Assembly: GCA_035528295.1 (NCBI GenBank)
Contig: DATKYY010000031.1
Location: 1 to 12,951, forward strand
Direction: 5' to 3'
Origin: G020353235 sp035528295
Lineage (GTDB): Bacteria; Chloroflexota; Dehalococcoidia; Dehalococcoidales; JAUYDJ01
DNA length: 12,951 nucleotides
The translations under genes were made by a program, and so were the position numbers. Below are positions 1 to 6,244 of this stretch, one piece after another. A model generated the notes under the pieces. The model was not told the origin of the DNA and searched no databases. It was given only the letters and a program-made list of their open reading frames with translations. Position 1 is the first letter of the stretch, and every line of letters begins with the position of its first letter.

Positions 1-1333
1 TTTTGACGGCTCCCCCACCCACCTCGGCTTTAAACAGCTGGGCGGCTTTGGCTCTCTCCCGCTGCTTCCCCATCTCTTTCTCAAAGCCAGCCATGTCCAC
101 CGAAAAGCCACGCTCGGTGGCAATCTCGGCGGTTGAAGCTACCGGGAAACCATAGGTATCATAGAGCTTAAACGCCTTTTTACCCGAGATTTTATTTTCC
201 CCCTTGCTGGTAGCCCGGGACATGATATCATCTAATAATTCCAGACCGGTAGTGAGGGTCTCGTTAAATCTGGTTTCCTCAAATTCAATGGTCTTAATAA
301 TAAAGTCTTTTCTCTGTTTCAGTTCGGGGTAAATATGCTTCATCTGCCCAATGGTACCCCTGGCTACTTCGGCCAGAAACGGCTTATCCAGGTCTAATCT
401 GCGTCCGAAGAGCACCGCCCGGCGCAGCAGCCGGCGCAACACGTAGCCCCGCCCCTCGTTGCTGGGGGTGACCCCATCCCCGATGAGAAAGGCTATCCCC
501 CGACCATGCTCCACAATCACCCGCATGGCGTTGCCGGCATCACTGTCCGCCTGATATTTCTTGCCGGCCAGTTCAGCGATATAATCCAACAAGGGAACAA
601 AGAGGTCAGTCTCATAGACCGAGGTCTTGCCCTGCATTACGGCCGCGGTCCTCTCCAGCCCCATACCGGTATCAATATTGGGCTTGGGGAGGGGGGTGCG
701 CTTGCCGGCTTTGTCCTGGTTATACTGCATAAAGACCAGGTTCCATATCTCAGAAAAGCGGCCGCACGCACAGTTAGGAGCGCAGGATGGCTTGCCACAG
801 CCGACTGCCTCCCCGAAGTCGTAGTGGATTTCACTGCACGGCCCGCAGGGACCGGAATCACCGGCCGGTCCCCAGAAGTTATCTTCTTCGCCGAAGCGCA
901 GTATTCTTGACTCCGGGATTCCCTGTTTTCGCCAGAGGTGGAAAGCCTCGTCATCATCCAGAAAGATAGTTATCCACAGCCGTTCCGCGGGTAGACCCAG
1001 GCGCCGGGTAACAAACTCCCACCCCCAGTCAATCGCCTCTTTCTTGAAGTAATCACCGACACTGAAGTTGCCCAGCATCTCAAAAAAAGTAAGGTGGCTG
1101 GAGTCACCCACCGCTTCAATATCGGTGGTGCGAAAGCACTTCTGGCAGGAAGCAAGGCGGGGGTTGGGCGGCACCGCCTGACCCAGAAAGTAAGGCTTGA
1201 ACTGCACCATGCCGGCGGTGGTCAGGAGCAGTGTCGGGTCGCCCTTGGGTACCAGCGAGGAGCTGGGAATTACCCTGTGCCCCTTTTCTACAAAAAAGTC
1301 GAGAAATGCCGACCTGATTTCGTCACTCGTCAT
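1..1333 (-). CDS. alaS: Alanyl-tRNA synthetase, N-terminal half (runs off the window)
   Basis: This enzyme charges tRNA-Ala with alanine in the cytoplasm. About 444 codons are visible, out of the roughly 870-880 usual for bacterial AlaS. The ATG start at 1333 gives MTSDEIRSAFLDFF, the standard AlaS opening. The class II catalytic core follows: 'SSLVPKGDPTLLLTTAGM', 'TFFEMLGNFSVGDYFK', 'GDSGPCGPCSEIHYD', 'EIWNLVFMQYN', and motif 3 'NEGRGYVLRRLLRR' near residue 291. A Cys-rich insert (GCGKPSCAPNCACGRF) sits between the last two core blocks, as in many relatives. The editing and C-Ala domains lie beyond the left edge. A near-consensus promoter stands about 38 bases upstream, so the gene probably has its own start although galU precedes it on the same strand. 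The ribosome binding site is weak (ACAGGCAACTT before ATG). No frameshift is seen. Confidence 0.97.
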   Translation of the reverse strand, partial: MTSDEIRSAFLDFFVEKGHRVIPSSSLVPKGDPTLLLTTAGMVQFKPYFLGQAVPPNPRLASCQKCFRTTDIEAVGDSSHLTFFEMLGNFSVGDYFKKEAIDWGWEFVTRRLGLPAERLWITIFLDDDEAFHLWRKQGIPESRILRFGEEDNFWGPAGDSGPCGPCSEIHYDFGEAVGCGKPSCAPNCACGRFSEIWNLVFMQYNQDKAGKRTPLPKPNIDTGMGLERTAAVMQGKTSVYETDLFVPLLDYIAELAGKKYQADSDAGNAMRVIVEHGRGIAFLIGDGVTPSNEGRGYVLRRLLRRAVLFGRRLDLDKPFLAEVARGTIGQMKHIYPELKQRKDFIIKTIEFEETRFNETLTTGLELLDDIMSRATSKGENKISGKKAFKLYDTYGFPVASTAEIATERGFSVDMAGFEKEMGKQRERAKAAQLFKAEVGGGAVK

Positions 1334-1370
1334 AAGTTGCCTGTCCCGAATAAATAGAAAGTCACCTACG

Positions 1371-1399
1371 ATTTTAGTTTAAGGCAGGCTGGCTGTCAA
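1371..1399 (-). promoter_or_regulatory. Sigma70-type promoter of alaS
   Basis: Read on the minus strand, TTGACA (1399-1394) is followed after 17 bases by TAAAAT (1376-1371). That is a perfect -35, a 5/6 match to the -10, and the ideal spacing. The predicted start near 1364 gives a leader of about 30 bases before the alaS ATG. It lies in the 87-base galU-alaS gap. Confidence 0.72.
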
Positions 1400-1420
1400 T
1401 GAATAGCCGCTAGAATAAAT

Positions 1421-2281
1421 TTAGAGGAGCTGGCGCAGGTGTTTGCGGAGCGCCGGGCCAATATCGGGATGCTTCAGCCCAAAAGCAACCGTTGCCTCCA
1501 GCCAGCCGAGGGGCGTGCCGGTATCATACCTCTCCCCCTCAAACTCATAGGCATAAACCAGCTGCTGCTGAAGCAGCAGCTGCAGGGCATCGGTTAGCTG
1601 AATCTCCCGGTTTTTGCCGGGACTGGTAACGGCGAGGGCATCAAATATCTGCGGGGTAAGAATATACCGCCCCACCACCCCCAGATTAGAGGGGGCTTTT
1701 TCCGGTGCCGGCTTTTCCACCAAACTCAATATCTGATATGTGCGGCCCGAGACCTCTTTGGGGGCAATGACGCCATACCTGGGGGCATCTTCGCTGCTAA
1801 TACGCTGGACGGCGATAACGCTGGTCTTATATTGCTCGTAAACGGCTATCATTTGCTTCAGCGCCGGCACCTTGCCTTCGATAATGTCATCAGGCAGGAG
1901 GACTGCGAACGGTTCTCCGCCAATAACATCCCGGGCGGACAGGACGGCGTGGCCAAGACCGAGCTGCTCCTTCTGTCTGACATAGCAAACATTAATCAGG
2001 CTGGATAAATCCTGTAATTTTTTGAGCAGCCTGGTCTCCCCCTTTTGCTCCAGAAAGTACTCCAGCTCAAAGGAACGGTCAAAGTAATCCTCAATAGCGT
2101 TCTTGCCGAGAGAAGTGACCAGAATAATCTGCTCAATACCAGAGCTGACCGCCTCTTCTACCACATACTGGATTATTGGCTTATTCAGCAGCGGCAGCAT
2201 CTCCTTGGGCTGGGACTTGGTAATCGGCAAAAACCTGGTTCCCCAGCCCCCCGCCGTAATCACGGCTTTGCGAATCTTCAT
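1421..2281 (-). CDS. galU: UTP-glucose-1-phosphate uridylyltransferase
   Basis: It makes UDP-glucose from UTP and glucose-1-phosphate. This 286-residue protein has the bacterial GalU pattern throughout: nucleotide-binding 'AGGWGTRFLP' (residues 10-19), 'PKEMLPLLNKPIIQYVVEEA' (25-44) with the conserved Lys26, 'LGLGHAVL' (107-114), the metal-binding region 'LLPDD' (128-132), 'LVEKP' (187-191) and 'YDTGTPLGWLEA' (252-263). Length is normal for the family (about 280-300). The ATG at 2281 follows GGAG at about 6 bases spacing. It is divergent from otsB across a 108-base gap. It should supply the donor sugar for OtsA next door, so I read galU, otsB and otsA as one metabolic block. UDP-glucose also serves cell-envelope glycans, so this need not be its only job. 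Confidence 0.95.
   Translation of the reverse strand: MKIRKAVITAGGWGTRFLPITKSQPKEMLPLLNKPIIQYVVEEAVSSGIEQIILVTSLGKNAIEDYFDRSFELEYFLEQKGETRLLKKLQDLSSLINVCYVRQKEQLGLGHAVLSARDVIGGEPFAVLLPDDIIEGKVPALKQMIAVYEQYKTSVIAVQRISSEDAPRYGVIAPKEVSGRTYQILSLVEKPAPEKAPSNLGVVGRYILTPQIFDALAVTSPGKNREIQLTDALQLLLQQQLVYAYEFEGERYDTGTPLGWLEATVAFGLKHPDIGPALRKHLRQLL
1559..1582. repeat. 24-base perfect inverted repeat inside galU
   Basis: Two 11-base arms, CAGCTGCTGCT (1559-1569) and AGCAGCAGCTG (1572-1582), surround GA. The repeat arises from a Gln-Leu-Leu-Leu-Gln-Gln-Gln-Leu stretch in GalU, around residues 234-241, encoded almost only by CAG and CTG. It could form a strong hairpin in the galU mRNA, but coding of a Leu/Gln helix explains it adequately. 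Confidence 0.6.
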
Positions 2282-2317
2282 CCCTGTCTCCAGTTTTGCG
2301 TTAAATTAGGCACCTAA

Positions 2318-2346
2318 ATATTACTTTATCGCCGGCAATTTGTCGA
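2318..2346 (-). promoter_or_regulatory. Candidate promoter of galU
   Basis: On the minus strand TCGACA (2346-2341; 5/6 to the -35 consensus) is followed after 17 bases by TAATAT (2323-2318; 4/6). Predicted transcription start is near 2311, giving a leader of about 30 bases that contains the galU ribosome binding site. It stands back to back with the candidate otsB promoter. Confidence 0.45.
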
Positions 2347-2354
2347 GCCTTTGG

Positions 2355-2383
2355 TTGACGCTAGCCCAGTACCCTGTTAAATT
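2355..2383 (+). promoter_or_regulatory. Candidate promoter of otsB, possibly giving a leaderless mRNA
   Basis: TTGACG (2355-2360; 5/6) is followed after 17 bases by TAAATT (2378-2383; 4/6). A start about 7 bases past the -10 falls at 2390, the A of the otsB ATG. No purine-rich ribosome binding site precedes that ATG (TTAAATTTAGCCT), which fits leaderless translation. Confidence 0.45.
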
Positions 2384-2389
2384 TAGCCT

Positions 2390-3199
2390 ATGGCTTACCT
2401 TTTTGACCACCTGGACCTGATTAAAAAGGCGCTCCGGCAAAGCCCCTTTGGGCTTATTACCGATGTGGACGGCACCATAAGCCCGACCGCCCCCACCCCA
2501 CCGCAGGCTGAGGTCTCCCCGCTCTGCCGTCAGTATCTCTCTATACTCAGTGAGAAGCTAGCCTTGGTGGCAGCAATCTCAGGGAGGCCCGCCGTTGAAG
2601 CTAAAAATATGCTCCGGATTGATAAGATGGTCTACATCGGTAATCACGGTCTGGAGCGATGGACCGAGGGGCATACCGAACTGGTCGATGAGGTAAAAGA
2701 ATACCCCGGAGTAATTAAGTCTGCGGTCAAGGAATTAAGCCACTTACTCACCGTTGACGGCATCAGCATAGAGGACAAGGGAGCCACCGCTACCATACAC
2801 TATCGCCTTTGCCCTGAGCCGGAACTGGCTAAAGAGAAAATCCACGCGGCACTAAAGAGTTTAGCCCAGGCCAGGCACCTGCGCATTATGGAAGGCAAAA
2901 TGGCCATTAACCTGCTTCCCCCGGTAAGCCTAAATAAGGGGACTACGGTGCTGGACTTAATCCGTGATTACCGCCTGCGTGGCGGTATTTATCTTGGGGA
3001 TGAATACACTGATATTGATGCCTTCCGGGCGATACACAATGCTGCCGGTGATCTGGCTTTTCAGGGTTTTGCCATTGGCGTCACCAGCCCGGAAATGCCG
3101 GAGGGGCTGGTCAGCGAAGCTGACTTTAGTCTGAACGGCGTAGCTGATGTGGAACGCTTCCTCCAGTGGTTATCCCGGAACGTTCCTGAATCAGGGTAA
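2390..3199 (+). CDS. otsB: Trehalose-6-phosphate phosphatase (HAD superfamily)
   Basis: It removes phosphate from trehalose-6-phosphate to give trehalose. The 269-residue protein carries all four HAD motifs: DVDGT (25-29) with the nucleophile Asp25 and general acid Asp27, 'AAISGRP' (61-67) with Ser64, Lys183 in 'SLNKGTTV', and 'GDEYTDIDAF' (203-212). The cap region holds 'GNHGLERW' (84-91), typical of the OtsB subfamily. Length matches the family (about 250-270). The ATG at 2390 is the earliest in frame that keeps the fold, but it has no ribosome binding site; see the promoter entry. It converges with otsA and their coding ends overlap by 74 bases. That adjacency supports trehalose phosphatase over other HAD sugar phosphatases such as glucosylglycerol-phosphate phosphatase. 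Confidence 0.9.
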   Translation: MAYLFDHLDLIKKALRQSPFGLITDVDGTISPTAPTPPQAEVSPLCRQYLSILSEKLALVAAISGRPAVEAKNMLRIDKMVYIGNHGLERWTEGHTELVDEVKEYPGVIKSAVKELSHLLTVDGISIEDKGATATIHYRLCPEPELAKEKIHAALKSLAQARHLRIMEGKMAINLLPPVSLNKGTTVLDLIRDYRLRGGIYLGDEYTDIDAFRAIHNAAGDLAFQGFAIGVTSPEMPEGLVSEADFSLNGVADVERFLQWLSRNVPESG

Positions 3200-4691
3200 C
3201 CATATCCCCCAGCAGGTGCTGGAGCCAGTTGGTCATATCCTCTTCTTCAATCATCCGCTTGAGTTCAACAGCCCGCCTTCTCCTCTCGGCAAGGGGCATG
3301 GTCAGTGCGGTATATAAAGCCTGAGTCGTGCCCTCCAGGTCAGTCGGTGTCACCACCAGTGCACTTTGCCCCAGTTGCTCGCAGGCTCCCGCCCCCTCAG
3401 ATAGTATCAGCACACCGTCGCGGCTATTGACGGTGGGGCCCTCTTTGGCGACCAGATTCATACCGTCAATGACCGCATTTACCAGCATCACATCATACAG
3501 GCGCATGCCGGCAATCGCCTGCACATAGTTGTTTTCATAGAATAAATCAATGGGATGCCAGTTTTCAGTCCGGTATTTATTGTTTATCGCCCCGATGATT
3601 TCCAGTGACTCCTCGGCATACCGCTGGTAAGTCTTGATATGGGTTCGGGTAGGCACGAGGAAGGTGATAAATTTCACCTTGCCCCGAAACTGAGGATACC
3701 GCTCCAGCAGGGCATCAAAGGCTCTAAAGCCCCGGATGATATTCTTGCTCGGATCACACCTATCCACACGAATGATAGTCTGTTCCCCGCAGAGGCGAGA
3801 CAGCTTTTCTTCATACTCCTGACACCTGACTGAAGCCACTATTTTCCTGAGGCCCAAAACATCAACCGATGTCGGGTAAGCCTTCACCATGACAACATGG
3901 TCATTTATGGTCACCGTCTGCTGCTTATAATTTATCTCCGCCCCCTCAATGAAGGTATGGCAACACTGCATAAAACTGAGCACATCACGCTGCGTCTGCA
4001 AGCCAACGATATCGGTGGTGCACAGGCTTTCGTGGATTGCCTGCCGCATAGAAGCGGGGAGTAGCTGCCAGTAGTGTGATGATGGCCACGGTATATGAAT
4101 GAAGTGTTGAATTAACACATCCGGCAGCTGCTGACGAATATTGGCACTGGCTAAATAGAGATGATAGTCGTTCAGCATCACTATGGGCGGTGATTCACTC
4201 CGTTTTGCCTCGTCCACCACTGCCCGGGCAAAGGCTTGATTTACCGGGATATAGCCATTCTCCCAGGCATCGTGAACGGCATGGTCGATATTGGGAGTAC
4301 GTGGTGAGTTCCACATATAGTGCTGCAAAAACCAGAGCAGGGGGTTACAGAAGACACCGTAAAACTTATGATATGTATTTCGGGGATTTACCACAAAATG
4401 GAGATGCAATCCCTCGCCCAGCGGGGCCAGTCTAGCCCCCTCCTCCCTCACCCTTCGCGCCGCCTCCCGGTCCCCCTCACCCATAGCGCTGGCAATCCAG
4501 CAAACATCAATATACTTGCTTAGACCGGTCAGGGCGGTGACGACGCCACCGCTACCGCGCTGGGCCTGAAGCTGTCCCTCCGGAGAAAACTGATACTCAA
4601 TCGGTCCCCGATTGCTGGCTAGAATCAATCGCCGGCGTGACAAGCCTTCACTGCATAATTCTTCTAATCGGGCGGTGCTATTCTTTACCAT
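3126..4691 (-). CDS. otsA: Trehalose-6-phosphate synthase-type glycosyltransferase (GT20), divergent
   Basis: It is predicted to join glucose from UDP-glucose to glucose-6-phosphate. GT20 landmarks are present: 'NRGP' (27-30), 'GSGGVVTAL' (46-54), 'NDYHL' (174-178), 'HIPWPSS' (199-205), 'GLQT' (230-233), 'VDRCDPSKN' (309-317) with the phosphate-binding Arg311 and Lys316, and 'DGMNLVAKE' (409-417). Several differ from the classic E. coli type (HDYHL, HIPFPS, GFQT, RLDYSKG, FAGAANEL, here 'GAGACEQL'), so this is a divergent branch. At 521 residues it is longer than E. coli OtsA (474), partly through a C-terminal tail; the last 23 or so residues are read antisense to otsB. ATG 4691 follows GGGAGG at about 4 bases. 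Donor (UDP- or ADP-glucose) and acceptor are not settled by sequence; a glucosylglycerol-phosphate synthase is the main alternative, made less likely by the neighbouring otsB. Confidence 0.85.
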   Translation of the reverse strand: MVKNSTARLEELCSEGLSRRRLILASNRGPIEYQFSPEGQLQAQRGSGGVVTALTGLSKYIDVCWIASAMGEGDREAARRVREEGARLAPLGEGLHLHFVVNPRNTYHKFYGVFCNPLLWFLQHYMWNSPRTPNIDHAVHDAWENGYIPVNQAFARAVVDEAKRSESPPIVMLNDYHLYLASANIRQQLPDVLIQHFIHIPWPSSHYWQLLPASMRQAIHESLCTTDIVGLQTQRDVLSFMQCCHTFIEGAEINYKQQTVTINDHVVMVKAYPTSVDVLGLRKIVASVRCQEYEEKLSRLCGEQTIIRVDRCDPSKNIIRGFRAFDALLERYPQFRGKVKFITFLVPTRTHIKTYQRYAEESLEIIGAINNKYRTENWHPIDLFYENNYVQAIAGMRLYDVMLVNAVIDGMNLVAKEGPTVNSRDGVLILSEGAGACEQLGQSALVVTPTDLEGTTQALYTALTMPLAERRRRAVELKRMIEEEDMTNWLQHLLGDMVTLIQERSGITTGGSVPHQLRRSD

Positions 4692-4774
4692 CCAGCCTCC
4701 CTGCCCGTTTCGGCTCTTAAGAGGGGAACTTAGCGATTTTAAGCGGCTTTATTTGTAATTGTACTGGGGTTAGT

Positions 4775-4786
4775 TTAGAAGTCTAA
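4775..4786. promoter_or_regulatory. 12-base palindrome over the otsA -10 region
   Basis: TTAGA-AG-TCTAA is a perfect inverted repeat (5-base arms). It covers the predicted otsA -10 hexamer, so it could be an operator half, but short AT-rich palindromes also arise by chance. Confidence 0.3.
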
Positions 4787-4808
4787 CACGCACCAGCGAG
4801 CCTGTCAA
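4780..4808 (-). promoter_or_regulatory. Candidate promoter of otsA
   Basis: On the minus strand TTGACA (4808-4803, perfect -35) is followed after 17 bases by TAGACT (4785-4780; 4/6). Predicted start near 4773 leaves a leader of about 80 bases before the otsA ATG. The -35 lies inside a 16-base palindrome and the -10 inside a 12-base one. Confidence 0.5.
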
Positions 4809-4817
4809 GTTTGACAG
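4802..4817. promoter_or_regulatory. 16-base palindrome over the otsA -35; possible operator
   Basis: CTGTCAA-GT-TTGACAG is perfect over 7-base arms. Its 2-base centre is too tight for an RNA hairpin with full arms and no T-run follows on either strand, so an operator fits better than a terminator. It begins 8 bases past the holA stop codon. Confidence 0.4.
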
Positions 4818-4824
4818 CCTCGGT

Positions 4825-5838
4825 CTAGGCGGATACTTTCCTCGGCTGGCACAGCTCGGCAATCAGAATATTGAGAGCAAGTTCCGCACCATACTTTCCG
4901 GTCTTAATCGACAGGTCAGCTTCCAGTAATTTATGGTAGGCTTCCCTGAGCCGTTCTACGGGATAGCGCTCCGCCTGCGCCAGCGTTTTGCGCAGGGCAA
5001 AATCTGAAGTCAAGCCCAGCCGGCTCTGAATTTCGTCTCTGGTCTTCTTCTGCCTGACCAGTTCCCTTGCCCGCACCATCAGCCGCACCTGCCTGGTGAG
5101 CATGACCAGAAGATAGGCGGGCATGGCGCCCGCCTGCAGTAACTGCTGCAGCGCCTGCTCGGCAACACTGACTTTAAACTCAAGGATAGCATCAACCATG
5201 GTGAAAACACTGGTCTGCTGAGCATAACTGACCACTTTTTCCACATCCTCGGCCTCAATGCGGCGCCCCGAAGTAAATGAAACCAGCTTGCTGATTTCAC
5301 TGGCCATATGCCACAGGTTGCTGCCCACTAGTCTGGCTAACAGGTCTCTGGCCGGGGCAGATATAGTGCCCCCTTCTTTGGTCACCCGCTGCTCAATCCA
5401 CTGGCGTAGCTCGGGCTCTTTACGTAGCGGAAAAGACCTTACTTTTGCCCCAGCGGAAATTTCCCCCAGAAGAGGATTGCGGCTACTTACGCTACTATCA
5501 ATTAAGACCAGTATCGTGCTTTCCGGTAGCTTATGAATACAGTCAGCGATTGACTTATATTGATTGGGCTGTTCCGACGCCGGCGATGACTTCTTCTTTT
5601 TTCCCGTCTTGCTTTTCGGCTCAAAGCGCCCCAGCAGTCCGCGGACGATAACCAGACGTTTCTCTGCCAGAAAAGGCAAAGTTCCACAGACCGTGGCTAG
5701 CTCGTTCAGGGCTAACTGCTGGCCATCAAGAATGGTAGTATTGGTTGCCAGGAGGCTCTGGTCGCCAATACCCCGTTTTATCTCCTCCAGAGACTGGCAG
5801 AGGGAAAAATCGTCCTCACCCAATAGCAGATACAACAA
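4825..5838 (-). CDS. holA: DNA polymerase III subunit delta (clamp-loader wrench)
   Basis: Delta opens the sliding clamp within the clamp-loader complex. The 337-residue protein opens 'LYLLLGEDDFSL', the usual HolA start with Gly-Glu-Asp at 7-9. 'GTLPFLAEKRLVIVRG' (52-67) matches the family block after the first strands, and 'LWHMASEISKLVSF' (175-188) matches the domain II helix containing 'E-x-x-K-L'. The C-terminal helical collar (about 205-330) looks intact. A Lys/Ser-rich insert (about 73-92) is a variable loop. The start is TTG at 5838; the next codon is also TTG, so the exact initiator is uncertain. Upstream GAGAGAG is about 10 bases away. It is divergent from the 6001 gene across 162 bases. 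A possible weak promoter (TTGGCG, 15 bases, TAAAAT at 5902-5876) lies upstream. Confidence 0.93.
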   Translation of the reverse strand: MLYLLLGEDDFSLCQSLEEIKRGIGDQSLLATNTTILDGQQLALNELATVCGTLPFLAEKRLVIVRGLLGRFEPKSKTGKKKKSSPASEQPNQYKSIADCIHKLPESTILVLIDSSVSSRNPLLGEISAGAKVRSFPLRKEPELRQWIEQRVTKEGGTISAPARDLLARLVGSNLWHMASEISKLVSFTSGRRIEAEDVEKVVSYAQQTSVFTMVDAILEFKVSVAEQALQQLLQAGAMPAYLLVMLTRQVRLMVRARELVRQKKTRDEIQSRLGLTSDFALRKTLAQAERYPVERLREAYHKLLEADLSIKTGKYGAELALNILIAELCQPRKVSA

Positions 5839-5912
5839 GGCTGGTTGCTCTCTCTATCCTCTTTATCCTTGCCCCATTTTACCATACCATTACTCCCGCC
5901 AATAACCGGGGC

Positions 5913-5942
5913 TTGATAATCCACCACCTATTGAGGAATAAT
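5913..5942 (+). promoter_or_regulatory. Candidate promoter of the 6001-7348 unit
   Basis: TTGATA (5913-5918; 5/6) is followed after 18 bases by AATAAT (5937-5942; 5/6). Predicted start is near 5950, giving a leader of about 50 bases that ends in the AAAAGGAGAG ribosome binding site. It lies in the 162-base divergent gap with holA, where I see nothing else clear. Confidence 0.45.
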
Positions 5943-6000
5943 CAGACAAAGAGTAGAATAAGTCTAAACTCTATCCAGCGCTACCAAAAGGAGAGTCAAG

Positions 6001-6234
6001 ATGACCGAAAAAACTGACGAAGCCAAAAATGAAGTAAACAAGCTGGTTGGCATTGCCGGTGACCTAGAACTCCCCTCGGATGTAAGAACCAAAGCTACCC
6101 AGCGGTTGGGTAATGTTGGCACCCACGATGCCCTCCTCGCCCTGCTCGGCCTGGCCGCCAAAGAGTCGTTATCCAAAGGTGAGAGAGACCTTGCCCTCAA
6201 GTACTCCCGAAAAATAGTAAAGTCTGGTTATTAA
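6001..6234 (+). CDS. Small all-helical protein, HEAT-repeat-like, unknown function
   Basis: I do not recognise a named family. The 77-residue product is soluble and charged, with no signal peptide or membrane segment. Residues 24-72 read as helices with a HEAT-like rhythm: 'LPSDVRTKATQRLGNVGT' then 'HDALLALLGLAAKESLSKGERDLALKYSRKIV', with Ala/Leu at regular spacing and a Gly-Asn turn. This makes a short helical-repeat adaptor plausible, by inference only. It is a real gene rather than chance: a strong ribosome binding site (AAGGAGAG, 7 bases before ATG 6001), a promoter candidate upstream, and a stop only 10 bases before the YchF-like gene, which has no good ribosome binding site of its own and may depend on coupling. 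A role linked to the YchF-like protein is possible. Confidence 0.8.
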   Translation: MTEKTDEAKNEVNKLVGIAGDLELPSDVRTKATQRLGNVGTHDALLALLGLAAKESLSKGERDLALKYSRKIVKSGY

Positions 6235-6244
6235 AAGATGACTA

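Noticed and set aside
506..910. Open frame of 134 codons on the plus strand
   Set aside because: It lies antisense to alaS, has no ribosome binding site or family resemblance, and its wording is that of a shadow frame; the minus-strand AlaS reading is unmistakable.
2045..2317. Plus-strand open frame of 90 codons running toward otsB
   Set aside because: It is antisense to the N-terminal half of galU, shows no recognisable domain, and spans the galU promoter.
4802..4817. Rho-independent terminator of holA
   Set aside because: The palindrome has a 2-base centre and no T-run follows on the minus strand, so it fits an operator better than a terminator.
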